Of a stretch of 64,000 nt of DNA, positions 1 to 7,650 are shown one piece after another (position 1 is the stretch's first letter; each line of letters opens with the position of its first letter). The notes below the pieces were generated by a model. The model ran no database searches. It worked only from the letters and a program-made list of their open reading frames with translations, and was not told the origin of the DNA. This DNA comes from Minwuiaceae bacterium. Its GTDB lineage: Bacteria; Pseudomonadota; Alphaproteobacteria; Minwuiales; Minwuiaceae. Made by a program: the position numbers and the translations under genes. Location of the stretch: the NCBI GenBank assembly GCA_028278525.1, contig JANQEE010000032.1:62001-126000 (forward strand). Reading direction: 5' to 3'.

Positions 1-385
1 CTTGGGCGTCTGTCGGCCAGAAATCCGCCACTCTTTCGGCTTCGTCATGGCCCGGCCACGGCGGCATCGTGGTCAGCAGAAACACCAGCGGCTCGGTTCC
101 GATATTGCGAAACTGGAAATGCGCGCCAACCGGAATGGCGATCGACGTGCCGGGTCCGGCCGAAACGACGTCTTCCCTGTCACCGTGCTTGCGCCAAATC
201 TCGCCCGCGCCGGAAATGAAGAACCAGACCTCTTCGACCGTGCGGTGCCGCACCGCCAGGGAGACTCCGCCGGGCGGCAACGTGCAGTGAGCCATGCTGC
301 CGCGTGTCGTCTCGGCCAACGGGCGGACTTCGGATCCGTCCGGCGCGACGACGTGATCGTCCGGCATTTTGACTGTCCAGGACAT
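1..385 (-). CDS. cupin-domain protein (partial, C-terminus outside window)
   Basis: The visible 128 residues form a single small cupin barrel. It contains a PPGG turn, a histidine-rich strand (LAVRHRTVEEVWFFISG) and a second conserved G-P-G-T-x-I-x-I-P strand, the usual two cupin motifs, with His and Glu as probable metal ligands. The ATG at 383-385 follows a strong CCGGAGGAAT ribosome binding site. Small cupins of this kind are often metal-dependent isomerases, dioxygenases or sugar-binding proteins, and nothing here picks a substrate. The reading frame runs off the left edge with no stop, so total length is unknown. The cupin assignment is firm; the function is not. Confidence 0.8.
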   Translation of the reverse strand, partial: MSWTVKMPDDHVVAPDGSEVRPLAETTRGSMAHCTLPPGGVSLAVRHRTVEEVWFFISGAGEIWRKHGDREDVVSAGPGTSIAIPVGAHFQFRNIGTEPLVFLLTTMPPWPGHDEAERVADFWPTDAQ

Positions 386-464
386 CTGAGATTCCTCCGG
401 CGGTTTTTCCGCCGGGACTTTACCTGTTTCGCGTAGTCGCGGCAGCCGATATCGGCGCGCGGCG

Positions 465-884
465 TCAGGCTTCGTCCGCGGAGATGTCCGTGCCGGCGAA
501 GCGCGCGGCGGTTTCCACGTCGTCCGCGGGCCGCTGTGGCTCCCTCGGCTTGGTGCGCCGGTCCGGCGGAGAGGGATGGGTGGCGTGCAGCTCGTCGACC
601 AGCAGGCGGAGCGACCAGGCCAGTTCGCCAAGTTCGTCGCGGCGGTGAAGCGGCGTCTCCACCGGCGTGGCGCCGTTGCGGTAGGCGTCGATGGTCTGTT
701 TCAGATCGGCGATGGGGTCGGTGAAATGCCGGGCCAGGCTGCCGGCGGCCAGGATCGCGGCCGCCAGGCAAAGCAGAATGGCGACCATTGCTTCGGCAGT
801 CGAACTGGTCGCGGCTACGGCCAGGCCGGTCAAGCCGGCCGCCGCCATCGTGAAGCCGATAAGCTTGGCGCGAATGCCCGTCAT
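465..884 (-). CDS. small membrane protein consisting of two TM helices and a HAMP domain
   Basis: A 139-aa protein with two hydrophobic helices (about residues 8-25 and 30-50) separated by only a few residues. A HAMP linker follows (P-I-A-D-L near residue 58, then DELGEL near residue 84). The tail is polar and Pro/Arg-rich, with no kinase, cyclase or methyl-accepting output domain. HAMP domains normally relay signals between a periplasmic sensor and a cytoplasmic output, and both are missing here. It may be a stand-alone signalling adaptor or a remnant of a larger receptor. The upstream gene lies on the same strand 94 nt away. Existence as a gene is likely; the role is unknown. Confidence 0.6.
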   Translation of the reverse strand: MTGIRAKLIGFTMAAAGLTGLAVAATSSTAEAMVAILLCLAAAILAAGSLARHFTDPIADLKQTIDAYRNGATPVETPLHRRDELGELAWSLRLLVDELHATHPSPPDRRTKPREPQRPADDVETAARFAGTDISADEA

Positions 885-977
885 TGTCGGTCCCCGGCGT
901 TAGGCCTCTCAACCTAGCCAGATAGGGTAAAGGGCTTGCTAACGCCGGGCCGGGCCTTACGCGCAGTGGCGTGGCGG

Positions 978-2033
978 TCAGGCCGCGCCGGCCGCCATCC
1001 GCCGGTCGAACTCCTCGGCCACCTGGTTGTCCTGTTCCAGCAGGGCGTCGGTGTCGATCTGGGCGAAATCCAGGCAGCCCATGTCGGCATAGGCTTTCTG
1101 AACCTTGTCGCCCCACAGGCCGATATCCTTGATCACCGGCACGATACGGCTGAACAGCCGGGTCCGGAACTGGCGCATGCCGTCGGACTTGTCGACATAC
1201 TCGACGCACTCGGCCTTGGGCAGGCCAACCACCTCCCACACTTCCTCGGACAGGAATCGGTCGCGCATGTGGTAGCAGGCTTCGACCACGAACTCCTCGC
1301 GCTCGTCCCGCTCGGCCTGGCTCAATTCCGGGTAGTAGTCGCGCAAGGCCAGCCGGCCGAAAGCCACATGCCGCGCCTCGTCCTGCATGACATAGGCGTT
1401 GACGGAGCTGGCCAGCGGATTCTTCGATGCATCGCGGATGCGGTGGAAGGCGGCGAGCGCCAACCCCTCGATCAGCACCTGCATACCGAGATAGGTGAAG
1501 TCCCAACGCTTGTCGGTGATGATGTCGTTCAACAGCGCCTTCAGCGGCGGCGTGATCGGATAGGCCAGTTCGAACTTCTCGTGCAGCAGCCGGGAATAGG
1601 CTTCCACGTGCCGCGCCTCGTCGATCACCTGGGTCGCCGCATAATATTTGGAATCCAGGTTCGGCACTTCCTGAACGATCTTGGCGGTGCAGACCAGCGC
1701 GCCCTGTTCGCCATGCAGGAACTGGGAGATCTGCCACGCCTGCAGGTGATGGCGCAGGTTCGCCTTTTCCTTGTCGTTCATTTTTTCCCACATCGGCGAG
1801 CCGTAGATCGAAATCGCCTCGTCCGGCGTTTCCATCGGGTTGTGCGGGTCCAGGTCCTGCGACCAGTCGATCCGCTCGGCCGCGTCCCACTGCTGCTTCT
1901 TGCCCTTGTCGTAGAGGTTCAGCAGCGAGTCGCGCCCGTCCTCGTATTCCCAACGCAGGACGGTTTCCATTTCGCCATTCACCGTCCAATTCGTCTGGTC
2001 GACGGGCAGGGCGTATTTCAGCTCGGTGGTCAT
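978..2033 (-). CDS. ferritin-like diiron protein (R2/AurF-like fold)
   Basis: A 351-aa alpha-helical protein carrying a full set of diiron ligands: Glu109, then a DEARH motif (Glu139/His142), Glu189 (LIEGLA), then a second DEARH motif (Glu219/His222). This E...ExxH...E...ExxH pattern is that of ferritin-like oxidases and oxygenases. I chose the ATG at 2033 because GGAGGAACC sits directly before it; a longer reading frame upstream has no ribosome binding site and is poor in conserved sequence. Members of this superfamily use O2 to oxidise organic substrates or metals. The sequence does not show which. There is no obvious partner reductase nearby. Confidence 0.8.
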   Translation of the reverse strand: MTTELKYALPVDQTNWTVNGEMETVLRWEYEDGRDSLLNLYDKGKKQQWDAAERIDWSQDLDPHNPMETPDEAISIYGSPMWEKMNDKEKANLRHHLQAWQISQFLHGEQGALVCTAKIVQEVPNLDSKYYAATQVIDEARHVEAYSRLLHEKFELAYPITPPLKALLNDIITDKRWDFTYLGMQVLIEGLALAAFHRIRDASKNPLASSVNAYVMQDEARHVAFGRLALRDYYPELSQAERDEREEFVVEACYHMRDRFLSEEVWEVVGLPKAECVEYVDKSDGMRQFRTRLFSRIVPVIKDIGLWGDKVQKAYADMGCLDFAQIDTDALLEQDNQVAEEFDRRMAAGAA

Positions 2034-2232
2034 GGTTCCTCCTCGATCGTTGGCCCGCGGCGGGCGTTGAACCAGCTCTCTTGCAGCGCTGTTCGCCTTG
2101 CGGTCGGCGTTTTGCTTAACGTTAGCGCAGTCTTCCGACTCCCGCCATGACACTGCGCCGGCTTGACCCATATCAATGGTATGAGCCGGCGAAACCGGCA
2201 GGCTAGTCGGCCAAGCCGAAGCGGAGGTGACG

Positions 2233-2421
2233 ATGACCGAAACACTCGATACCGAACATGTCGGGCGGGTCGTTCGCAAGGCGCTGGATAATGCGCGGCA
2301 GGCGGGATTCCCCTCGACCAAACAGATGGAGCACGCGGTGCGGGCGGTAATTCAGGCGTTTCCGCGGCTTTCCGAAAAAGACGCTGTGGTCGCGGTGGAG
2401 CGCATCAAGCAGCGGATGTAG
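2233..2421 (+). CDS. small conserved-looking protein, 62 aa, unknown function
   Basis: A short soluble protein with two predicted amphipathic helices and no signal peptide or cysteines. GGAGG lies 5 nt before the ATG at 2233; an in-frame GTG at 2227 overlaps that site, so the ATG is preferred. It is divergent from the diiron protein gene and precedes the cyclase gene on the same strand. I do not recognise a family. The strong ribosome binding site and alphaproteobacterial codon use support a real gene. Confidence 0.6.
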   Translation: MTETLDTEHVGRVVRKALDNARQAGFPSTKQMEHAVRAVIQAFPRLSEKDAVVAVERIKQRM

Positions 2422-2498
2422 CTGGGCGGTTGCGCTGCCCGCAAAGGGTTTCTGGGCGTATAGTGGTCGACGACCTATGACTTTCGGGGCGTCGACCC

Positions 2499-4103
2499 AT
2501 GGCGGAAACCGCATCGAGGAACCGGCCGGAGCCGGCTGACAAGTCCGAACTTGGCTATCGGATCAGTTTCGATCCGCACGGCAAGCGCATTCGCGTCGTC
2601 TTCAACGGCGAAACCGTGGCCGACAGTTCGGCCGTGATGGTGCTGCGCGAAACCCGTCTTCCCCCGGTGTTCTATTTCCCGCGTGCCGACGTGCGCATGG
2701 ACCTGATGACGCGGACCAGTCGCCGGACCCATTGCCCGTTCAAGGGCAACGCGACCTATTGGACGTTGGCGGCCGGCGGGCGCGTCGCCGAGAACGCGGT
2801 CTGGGGCTACGAGGACCCGATCCGCGACGTCGGCAACCTAAAGGACTACGTCGCGTTCTATTGGAATGAGATGGATACCTGGCTTGAGGACGGTGAGGAA
2901 ATCGCGGAGCCGCCTGGCGTGGAGGAGGCGACCGGTTTCAACCCGTTCGTCGAATGGCTGCTGCGCGACGCCTGGGACGCCCACGACACGGCCGATCTGG
3001 TTGCCCGGCTGGCCGAGTGCCTGACCGACGCCGGTGTGCCGCTCTGGCGTCTCAGGCTAGTGATCCGCACCCTGCACCCGCAGTTGTTCGCCACCGGATA
3101 CGGTTGGCTGCGCGACGAGCCGACGGTGACCGAGGTTAGACTGTCGCACGAGGTCTTACAGTCGCGCGAGTACCTGGAAAGCCCGTTCGCGCCGATCCTG
3201 GAAGGGGCGGGCGGCGTGCGGCGGCGCCTCAACACCCCGGACGCGGTTCTGGATTACCCGATTCTGAAGGAGTTGCAGGAAGCGGGCGCCACCGACTACG
3301 CGGCCATGCCGATGCCGTTTTCCGACGGCCAGATCAACGTCCTCACCCTGGTCGCCGACAACCCGGACGGCTTTTCCGCCAACGATCTGGGCAAGCTGCA
3401 CGAAATCATGCCGGTGTTGAGCCGCCTGCTGGAGGTGCATGCGATGCGCCAGACCGCCACAACCTTGTTGGAGACCTATCTCGGCAAGCAAACCGGCGAA
3501 CAGGTATTGGAAGGACTGATCAAGCGCGGCGACGGCAAGGATCTGCACGCCGTGATCTGGTTCTGCGACCTGCGCGGCTCGACGGCGCTCTCCGAATCCA
3601 TGTCGCGGGAAGCCTACCTCGGACTGCTTAACCAGTTCTTCGAATGCATGGCCGGGGCCGTGCTGGACCACGGCGGCGAGGTTTTGAAGTTCATCGGCGA
3701 TGCCGTCCTGGCGATCTTTCCGATTCGCGATCCGGACGATCCAAGCCCCGAAGCCAGCCGCGCCGCGGTCGCCGCCGCACGTGACGCGCAGCGGCGGGTT
3801 GCGGAGCTAAACCGGGAACGGGAAGGGCGCGGTGAAGCGCCGGTCGAATTTGGTGTCGGCTTGCACCGTGGCGACCTGACCTACGGCAATATCGGCACGC
3901 CGGGCCGGCTGGATTTCACCGTCATTGGCGCGGCAGCCAACGAGGCGGCGCGGATAGAGGATCTCTGCAAGGTCGAGGGTCAGCCGATCCTGGTGTCGGC
4001 GACGATCGCCAATTCGCTGCCCGACGATCTGGTGCCGCTTGGCCGGCGCGCGTTGCGCGGTATTCGGTCGGAACAGGAAATCTTCGCGCTGGGCGGGAAT
4101 TGA
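2499..4103 (+). CDS. DUF427 (NTP_transf_9) - class III adenylate cyclase fusion
   Basis: A 534-aa protein. Residues about 40-130 match DUF427 (LPPVFYFPRADVRMDL, then HCPFKG, YW and ENAVW). Residues about 150-330 resemble the GAF-like sensory segment seen ahead of many alphaproteobacterial cyclases. Residues about 345-530 are a class III nucleotide cyclase domain. It has both metal-binding aspartates (FCDLRGST and FIGDAVLAIFP), the Lys/Asp pair that favours ATP (VLKFIGD and LDFTVIG), and the transition-state Asn/Arg (NEAARIE). The catalytic half therefore looks active as a homodimer making cAMP. The N-terminal fusion is unusual. A hairpin follows directly at the stop codon. Confidence 0.85.
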   Translation: MAETASRNRPEPADKSELGYRISFDPHGKRIRVVFNGETVADSSAVMVLRETRLPPVFYFPRADVRMDLMTRTSRRTHCPFKGNATYWTLAAGGRVAENAVWGYEDPIRDVGNLKDYVAFYWNEMDTWLEDGEEIAEPPGVEEATGFNPFVEWLLRDAWDAHDTADLVARLAECLTDAGVPLWRLRLVIRTLHPQLFATGYGWLRDEPTVTEVRLSHEVLQSREYLESPFAPILEGAGGVRRRLNTPDAVLDYPILKELQEAGATDYAAMPMPFSDGQINVLTLVADNPDGFSANDLGKLHEIMPVLSRLLEVHAMRQTATTLLETYLGKQTGEQVLEGLIKRGDGKDLHAVIWFCDLRGSTALSESMSREAYLGLLNQFFECMAGAVLDHGGEVLKFIGDAVLAIFPIRDPDDPSPEASRAAVAAARDAQRRVAELNREREGRGEAPVEFGVGLHRGDLTYGNIGTPGRLDFTVIGAAANEAARIEDLCKVEGQPILVSATIANSLPDDLVPLGRRALRGIRSEQEIFALGGN

Positions 4104-4119
4104 CCGTCGTTTCGACGGT
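4103..4119 (+). terminator. short hairpin at the end of the cyclase gene
   Basis: ACCGTCG and CGACGGT form a 7-bp stem with a TTT loop directly at the stop codon (TGA 4101-4103). No U-tract follows, so it may act in mRNA 3'-end protection rather than as a canonical intrinsic terminator. Confidence 0.4.
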
Positions 4120-4142
4120 TCGCCGAAATCAGGAAGGCGCAC

Positions 4143-4190
4143 GGGGAAGAAGGCGTCGCGTGGAGAGGGGGATTGCCTGCCTTCTTCCCC
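4143..4190. terminator. 12-bp inverted repeat between convergent genes
   Basis: GGGGAAGAAGGC (4143-4154) and GCCTTCTTCCCC (4179-4190) are perfectly complementary across a 24-nt loop. It lies between the cyclase gene and the convergent CNPC-repeat gene and could end transcription from either side. There is no long T-run. Confidence 0.45.
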
Positions 4191-4197
4191 GCACTGG

Positions 4198-4473
4198 TCA
4201 GTTCTTCTTGGCCGCGCAGGGATTGCACGGGTTGCACGCCTTGGCGGCGGCACAGGGATTGCACGCGTTCTTGGCGGCGCAGGGGTTGCAGGCCTTGGCC
4301 GCGCAAGGATTGCACGCCTTCTTCGCCGAGCATGGATTGCAGGCTGCGGCTTTCGCCGGCTGACAGGCGGCTTTCGGCGCCGCCGTCGGCAGGGCGATCG
4401 CGCCGCTAAGCGCCACGGCTGCGCCGAGCGCGAGCGCCGTGCCTTTGATTCTGCTGGTGGTGGATTTCTTCAT
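4198..4473 (-). CDS. secreted Cys-rich CNPC-repeat protein, 91 aa
   Basis: The ATG at 4473 is preceded by AGGAG at good spacing. Residues 1-30 form a signal peptide or signal anchor (MKKS..., hydrophobic Ala/Leu core). The rest is low-complexity: one CQP, then five CNPC units separated by short Ala/Lys spacers (for example CNPCAAKA), ending in CNPCNPCAAKKN, for 12 cysteines in about 56 residues. CxxC-type repeats suggest metal or redox chemistry, or disulfide cross-linking outside the cytoplasm; this is inference. It is the last gene of a minus-strand locus with a sensor kinase and response regulator, and carries the same 31-bp upstream element as the spondin gene. I recognise the repeat style but no named function. 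Confidence 0.7.
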   Translation of the reverse strand: MKKSTTSRIKGTALALGAAVALSGAIALPTAAPKAACQPAKAAACNPCSAKKACNPCAAKACNPCAAKNACNPCAAAKACNPCNPCAAKKN

Positions 4474-4588
4474 TGCCTTGCTCCTGTTGCGGATCGTTTC
4501 GCGCTGCACGTTGATTGTCGCGTGCAGGGGACCGTGTCGACGTCCAATCTGATCTTGCGTTCAATGCTGGCAGATTGATGTAAGAGGG

Positions 4589-4619
4589 CGATAAGGGTTC
4601 TATGAAGATTGTGTAAAGC
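4589..4619 (-). promoter_or_regulatory. predicted response-regulator box upstream of the CNPC-repeat gene
   Basis: This 31-bp stretch begins CGATAAGG and ends TGAAGATTGTGTAAAG plus C. It is identical at 27 of 31 positions to the stretch at 7537-7567 upstream of the spondin gene. Its core is a direct repeat (TGAAG/TGTAAAG) on an 11-bp period, the spacing typical of OmpR/PhoB-family binding. It lies about 115 nt upstream of the CNPC start, in the same orientation relative to the gene as the other copy. Confidence 0.6.
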
Positions 4620-4660
4620 TGCTCACGAAACAGAGCGCTACGCGTTTCTTTTTAGGAACC

Positions 4661-5737
4661 CTAGTCGCTCTTCGCCGAAGGCAGCGTGAACCAGATGCGG
4701 GTCTCGCCGGGTTGGCTGGCGGCGCCGATATGGCCGCCATGCGCTTCGATCAGTTCCTTGGCGATGGCCAGGCCGATGCCCGAGCCACCGCTTTGTCGCG
4801 ACCGGGATTTATCGGTCCGATAGAAGCGTTCGAAGATCAGCGGCAGCTCGGCGGGATCGATGCCGTCGCCGCTGTTGGTGATCGACAGCGTCACGGCGTC
4901 CGGTTGCCGTTTGCCGACAATCGAAACCTGACCGCCTTCGGGCGTGTACTGCCAGGCATTCTGGATCACGTTGTGCAGCACCTGTTTCACCTTGTCCGGA
5001 TCGGCCGGCAGACTTCGCACGTCGCCGTCGAACCGGGTCTCGACGGAAATCCCTTTGACCTGGAAGTTGTAGCGGAACAGTTCCAGCGCTTCGTCCACCA
5101 GGTCGGGAAACCGGATGTCCTCTTTGGTCAGGTGCACCGTCGCGGCTTCGGCCCTGGTCAACTGGTCTAGGTCCTCGACCAGCCGCACCAGCCTCAGGAT
5201 CTGCTGCTGCAGCATCTGGAACGTTTCTTTCGACGGATCGATCACGCCGTCGGCCAGGCCTTCCAGATAACCGCGGATCGTGGTCATCGGCGTGCGCAGT
5301 TCGTGCGCCATGTCGGCCACCATCCGCCGGCGCGACTGTTCGATCCGTTCCAGCCGCTCGGTCATCTGGTCGAACGCCACGCCCAACTGTCCGACCTCGT
5401 CGTTCGACTTGGCCCGCACCCGCGCCGAGTAATCGCCGGTCGCGATCCGTTTGGTGACCGCCGCCATCTCAGACAGCGGCCGCAGGATCTTGCGCGTCAG
5501 CAGGAAGCTCAAGCCGACCGCGACGGCCAGGGCGAACAGACTCACCTGGATCAGGTAGCGGTGCACCGCGTCCAGGAACATCTCATGGCTCATTTCCGGT
5601 GCGATGTCGTAGTTCTCCATCAGCACCATGAAATAGTCGGCGGCCAGGAAGTCGATCGCCAGCCACACCACCACCATCGCCAGCCCGACAATGGCTATGT
5701 TGACGGCAAGAAGCTTCCAGAGAAGGCTCGCGCGCAC
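4661..5737 (-). CDS. sensor histidine kinase (HAMP-HisKA-HATPase), BaeS/CpxA-like
   Basis: A 358-aa membrane kinase. TM1 spans about residues 10-30 and TM2 about 62-80, with only a short periplasmic loop between them. A HAMP domain follows (about 81-133), then HisKA with the phospho-acceptor His145 in ADMAHELRTP, and an HATPase with N box (HNVIQNAWQYT), G1 (GDGID), F (FERFYR) and G2 (GGSGIGLAI) motifs. All catalytic motifs are intact. It follows the response regulator gene with a 12-nt gap and is surely co-transcribed. The roughly 30-residue sensor loop is too small for a classical ligand-binding domain, which suggests sensing of envelope state or a partner protein. Confidence 0.92.
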   Translation of the reverse strand: MRASLLWKLLAVNIAIVGLAMVVVWLAIDFLAADYFMVLMENYDIAPEMSHEMFLDAVHRYLIQVSLFALAVAVGLSFLLTRKILRPLSEMAAVTKRIATGDYSARVRAKSNDEVGQLGVAFDQMTERLERIEQSRRRMVADMAHELRTPMTTIRGYLEGLADGVIDPSKETFQMLQQQILRLVRLVEDLDQLTRAEAATVHLTKEDIRFPDLVDEALELFRYNFQVKGISVETRFDGDVRSLPADPDKVKQVLHNVIQNAWQYTPEGGQVSIVGKRQPDAVTLSITNSGDGIDPAELPLIFERFYRTDKSRSRQSGGSGIGLAIAKELIEAHGGHIGAASQPGETRIWFTLPSAKSD

Positions 5738-5749
5738 CGCCGGCTCCGA

Positions 5750-6469
5750 TTATTCGGCCTGGTCCGCTTCGGCGAAGCGATAGCCGACGCCGCGCACGGT
5801 CAGAAGGTAGGCCGGGTTCGACGCGTCGCGCTCGATCTTTTGCCGCAGCTTGCCGACATGCACGTCGATTACCCGGTCGATGACCGTCTCGCCCCGTTCG
5901 TACAGCCGGTCCAGCAGCTCGTCGCGCGTGAAGACCCGTCCGGGCACGCCGATCAGGATATGCAGCAGCTTGTATTCCAGCGGCGTCAGCGGCACCGCTT
6001 TGCCGCCGATGCTCAGTTTGCGTTTCTCCGGTTCAAGCAGCAGGTCGCCGTGGCGGAGCTTGGTTTCGGCGGTTGCGACCGCCTGTCTGGTGCGGCGCAG
6101 GATCGCCTTGACGCGCTCGACCAGTTCGCGCGGGCTGAACGGTTTGACCACATAATCATCCGCGCCGATGGAAAAGCCGACGATACGGTCGACTTCCTCT
6201 TCCCGCGCCGTCAGCATCAGGATCGGGACGTCGGAGGATTTGCGCAGTTCCCGGCAGACGTCCCAGCCGTCGATTCTGGGCAGCATCAGGTCCAGAATTA
6301 CCAGGGACGGATCGCCGCCGCGGGCGAGCGACAGGCCTGTCTCGCCGTCGTGGGCCACCAGGGTCGTGAAGCCGGCGTTGGTCAGATAGGTCTCGACCAG
6401 GGCGGCGATGTTGGGATCGTCCTCGACGATCAGGATGGGATTGGTGGGCGACGCGTTGTTCATGGCCAT
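5750..6469 (-). CDS. OmpR-family response regulator
   Basis: A 239-aa DNA-binding regulator. The receiver domain occupies residues 10-125, with acidic pocket EDD near 16-18, phospho-acceptor Asp60 (VILDLMLP) and conserved Lys109 (YVVKPF). A winged-helix OmpR domain follows (about 140-235, with LTPLEYKLL and VRGVGYRF). The ATG at 6469 is preferred; a second ATG lies at 6463 and neither has a strong ribosome binding site. It pairs with the downstream kinase. The TGTAAAG direct repeats at 4589-4619 and 7537-7567 are the best candidate targets, because they flank the locus and have OmpR-type spacing (inference). Confidence 0.93.
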   Translation of the reverse strand: MAMNNASPTNPILIVEDDPNIAALVETYLTNAGFTTLVAHDGETGLSLARGGDPSLVILDLMLPRIDGWDVCRELRKSSDVPILMLTAREEEVDRIVGFSIGADDYVVKPFSPRELVERVKAILRRTRQAVATAETKLRHGDLLLEPEKRKLSIGGKAVPLTPLEYKLLHILIGVPGRVFTRDELLDRLYERGETVIDRVIDVHVGKLRQKIERDASNPAYLLTVRGVGYRFAEADQAE

Positions 6470-6530
6470 CGGTCCGGGTCGATGGCTTAAGGCTACCACT
6501 CGCCCGGCCTGTCGTCGCGCGCGAAGAAAA

Positions 6531-6562
6531 GCCGGCCGGGAGCGTCGACGCTCCCGGCCGGC
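6531..6562 (-). terminator. rho-independent terminator of the spondin gene
   Basis: GCCGGCCGGGAGCG and CGCTCCCGGCCGGC form a perfect 14-bp stem with a TCGA loop. On the minus strand it is followed by TTTTC. It sits 20 nt after the stop of the spondin PEP-CTERM gene and before the response regulator gene, so it likely separates their transcripts. Confidence 0.85.
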
Positions 6563-6582
6563 GATCCGATGCCGCGGCGGCG

Positions 6583-7476
6583 TCAGCGTCGTTTCCGGCG
6601 CATCAGCCCCAGGCCGGCGAGCCCCAGTGCGACGAAGCCGAGCGCTGCGGGCTCCGGCACGTCCTGGGTGATGGTGATCCTGGCCACCTGATAGCCCTCG
6701 CGCGTGAAATCGGCGGCGATCTCGTCGAAGGTGACGCCAAGCCCGTTCGTCCCGCCCAGGATGATCGGCGTGCCGCCGGGATTGCCCTCGGAACCGATGA
6801 AGCCGGGATGTTCCGTGACCACGCCGTTTTCCGTTATGCCGTCGCCGTCCATCGCCTGATTGATGAAGGCGGCGTCCATCTCGGTGTTCTCCTCCGTGCC
6901 GGCGTCCAGCACGTCCAGGCCCAGTACCAGGATTTCCACCGGCCCGGTGAACTCTCCGTCGGTGTCGAACAGCATATGCGCCAACGGATCGCCGTTGGCG
7001 ATAAACGCGTCGTTCGACGGAATGATCATCGAGGCATAGCTGAAGTAACGGTTATTGGCGGGGTCGAGATGGAAGGTCGCCGAGGTTGTCTCGCCAGGGT
7101 CGATTACCGGCGGACCGGCAAGGCCGCCCGGCGCCGTAATGGTGGACTCGATGCCGCCGCTCGCTCCTGCGGGGCTGGCGTTGAACGCGGCGCCGATCGG
7201 GCCTGTATTGCCGTCCTCCGCCAATTCCTCCAGGCCGTTGTTGAAGGCTGCGACGTTGCGGTCGTAGATGTCGAATTGGCCGTTGTGGAAGGCGACCCAC
7301 ATGGGCGTCAGGAAAACGCCGCCCTGTGGCGCCAGATTGGTGATTTCCACTTTAATCGCCGCCGCCGATGCCTGGCCGCTGACGCCGATGCTGAGCAAGG
7401 CGGCTGCGGCGGCGCCGATCACGCCGGCTCGAATGCCCCGCTTCCGTTGTGCCATGTTTCGTTCGCGCGATGCCAT
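6583..7476 (-). CDS. spondin-domain PEP-CTERM extracellular protein
   Basis: A 297-aa secreted protein. The ATG at 7476 follows GGAGGG; longer upstream readings cross the promoter. Residues about 15-45 are a signal peptide ending at Ala-rich SGQASAAA. The body matches the spondin N domain (LTPMWVAFHNGQFDIYD, then AFINQAMDGDG and TEHPGF). The C-terminus is a classic PEP-CTERM sorting signal: VPEP, a hydrophobic helix, then RRKRR. Such proteins are expected to be processed by an exosortase and delivered to the cell surface or exopolysaccharide matrix. No exosortase gene lies in the window. The gene ends in a strong terminator and is preceded by a predicted regulator box at 7537-7567. Confidence 0.88.
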   Translation of the reverse strand: MASRERNMAQRKRGIRAGVIGAAAAALLSIGVSGQASAAAIKVEITNLAPQGGVFLTPMWVAFHNGQFDIYDRNVAAFNNGLEELAEDGNTGPIGAAFNASPAGASGGIESTITAPGGLAGPPVIDPGETTSATFHLDPANNRYFSYASMIIPSNDAFIANGDPLAHMLFDTDGEFTGPVEILVLGLDVLDAGTEENTEMDAAFINQAMDGDGITENGVVTEHPGFIGSEGNPGGTPIILGGTNGLGVTFDEIAADFTREGYQVARITITQDVPEPAALGFVALGLAGLGLMRRKRR

Positions 7477-7536
7477 ATGTCCCTCCGCTCGCGTAACATT
7501 TACGTGCGCGCATAGTGGCAAAGCCGCGTAAGCCTT

Positions 7537-7567
7537 CGATAAGGCTCCTGTAAAGATTGTGTAAAGC
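7537..7567 (-). promoter_or_regulatory. predicted response-regulator box upstream of the spondin gene
   Basis: A perfect direct repeat TGTAAAG-ATTG-TGTAAAG (7549-7566) lies inside a 31-bp block that starts with CGATAAGG and is almost identical to 4589-4619. It is about 60 nt upstream of the spondin start, in a region shared with the divergent gene at 7651, which it might also control. Confidence 0.65.
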
Positions 7568-7650
7568 GGAGGTTCGCGCCGCGGATTCCAAGTCGGCGTG
7601 AAATGACATAGAGTCGTTGCCGCACCGTTTTCCAAACCGTGGGGTTTTCA

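Noticed and set aside
73-1989. Very long minus-strand open frame (638 codons)
   Set aside because: It overlaps the cupin, HAMP and diiron genes in another frame, is Arg/Gly-rich without any fold, and reads out of frame through their conserved motifs. It is a shadow of GC-rich coding DNA.
4198-4360. Possible CRISPR-like array from regularly spaced GGATTGCA units
   Set aside because: The periodicity comes from codons of the CNPC repeats, the units are too short and there are no unique spacers.
7477-7635. N-terminal extension of the spondin protein to 7635
   Set aside because: It would read through the shared promoter and the TGTAAAG box, and a GGAGGG ribosome binding site with signal peptide marks the start at 7476.
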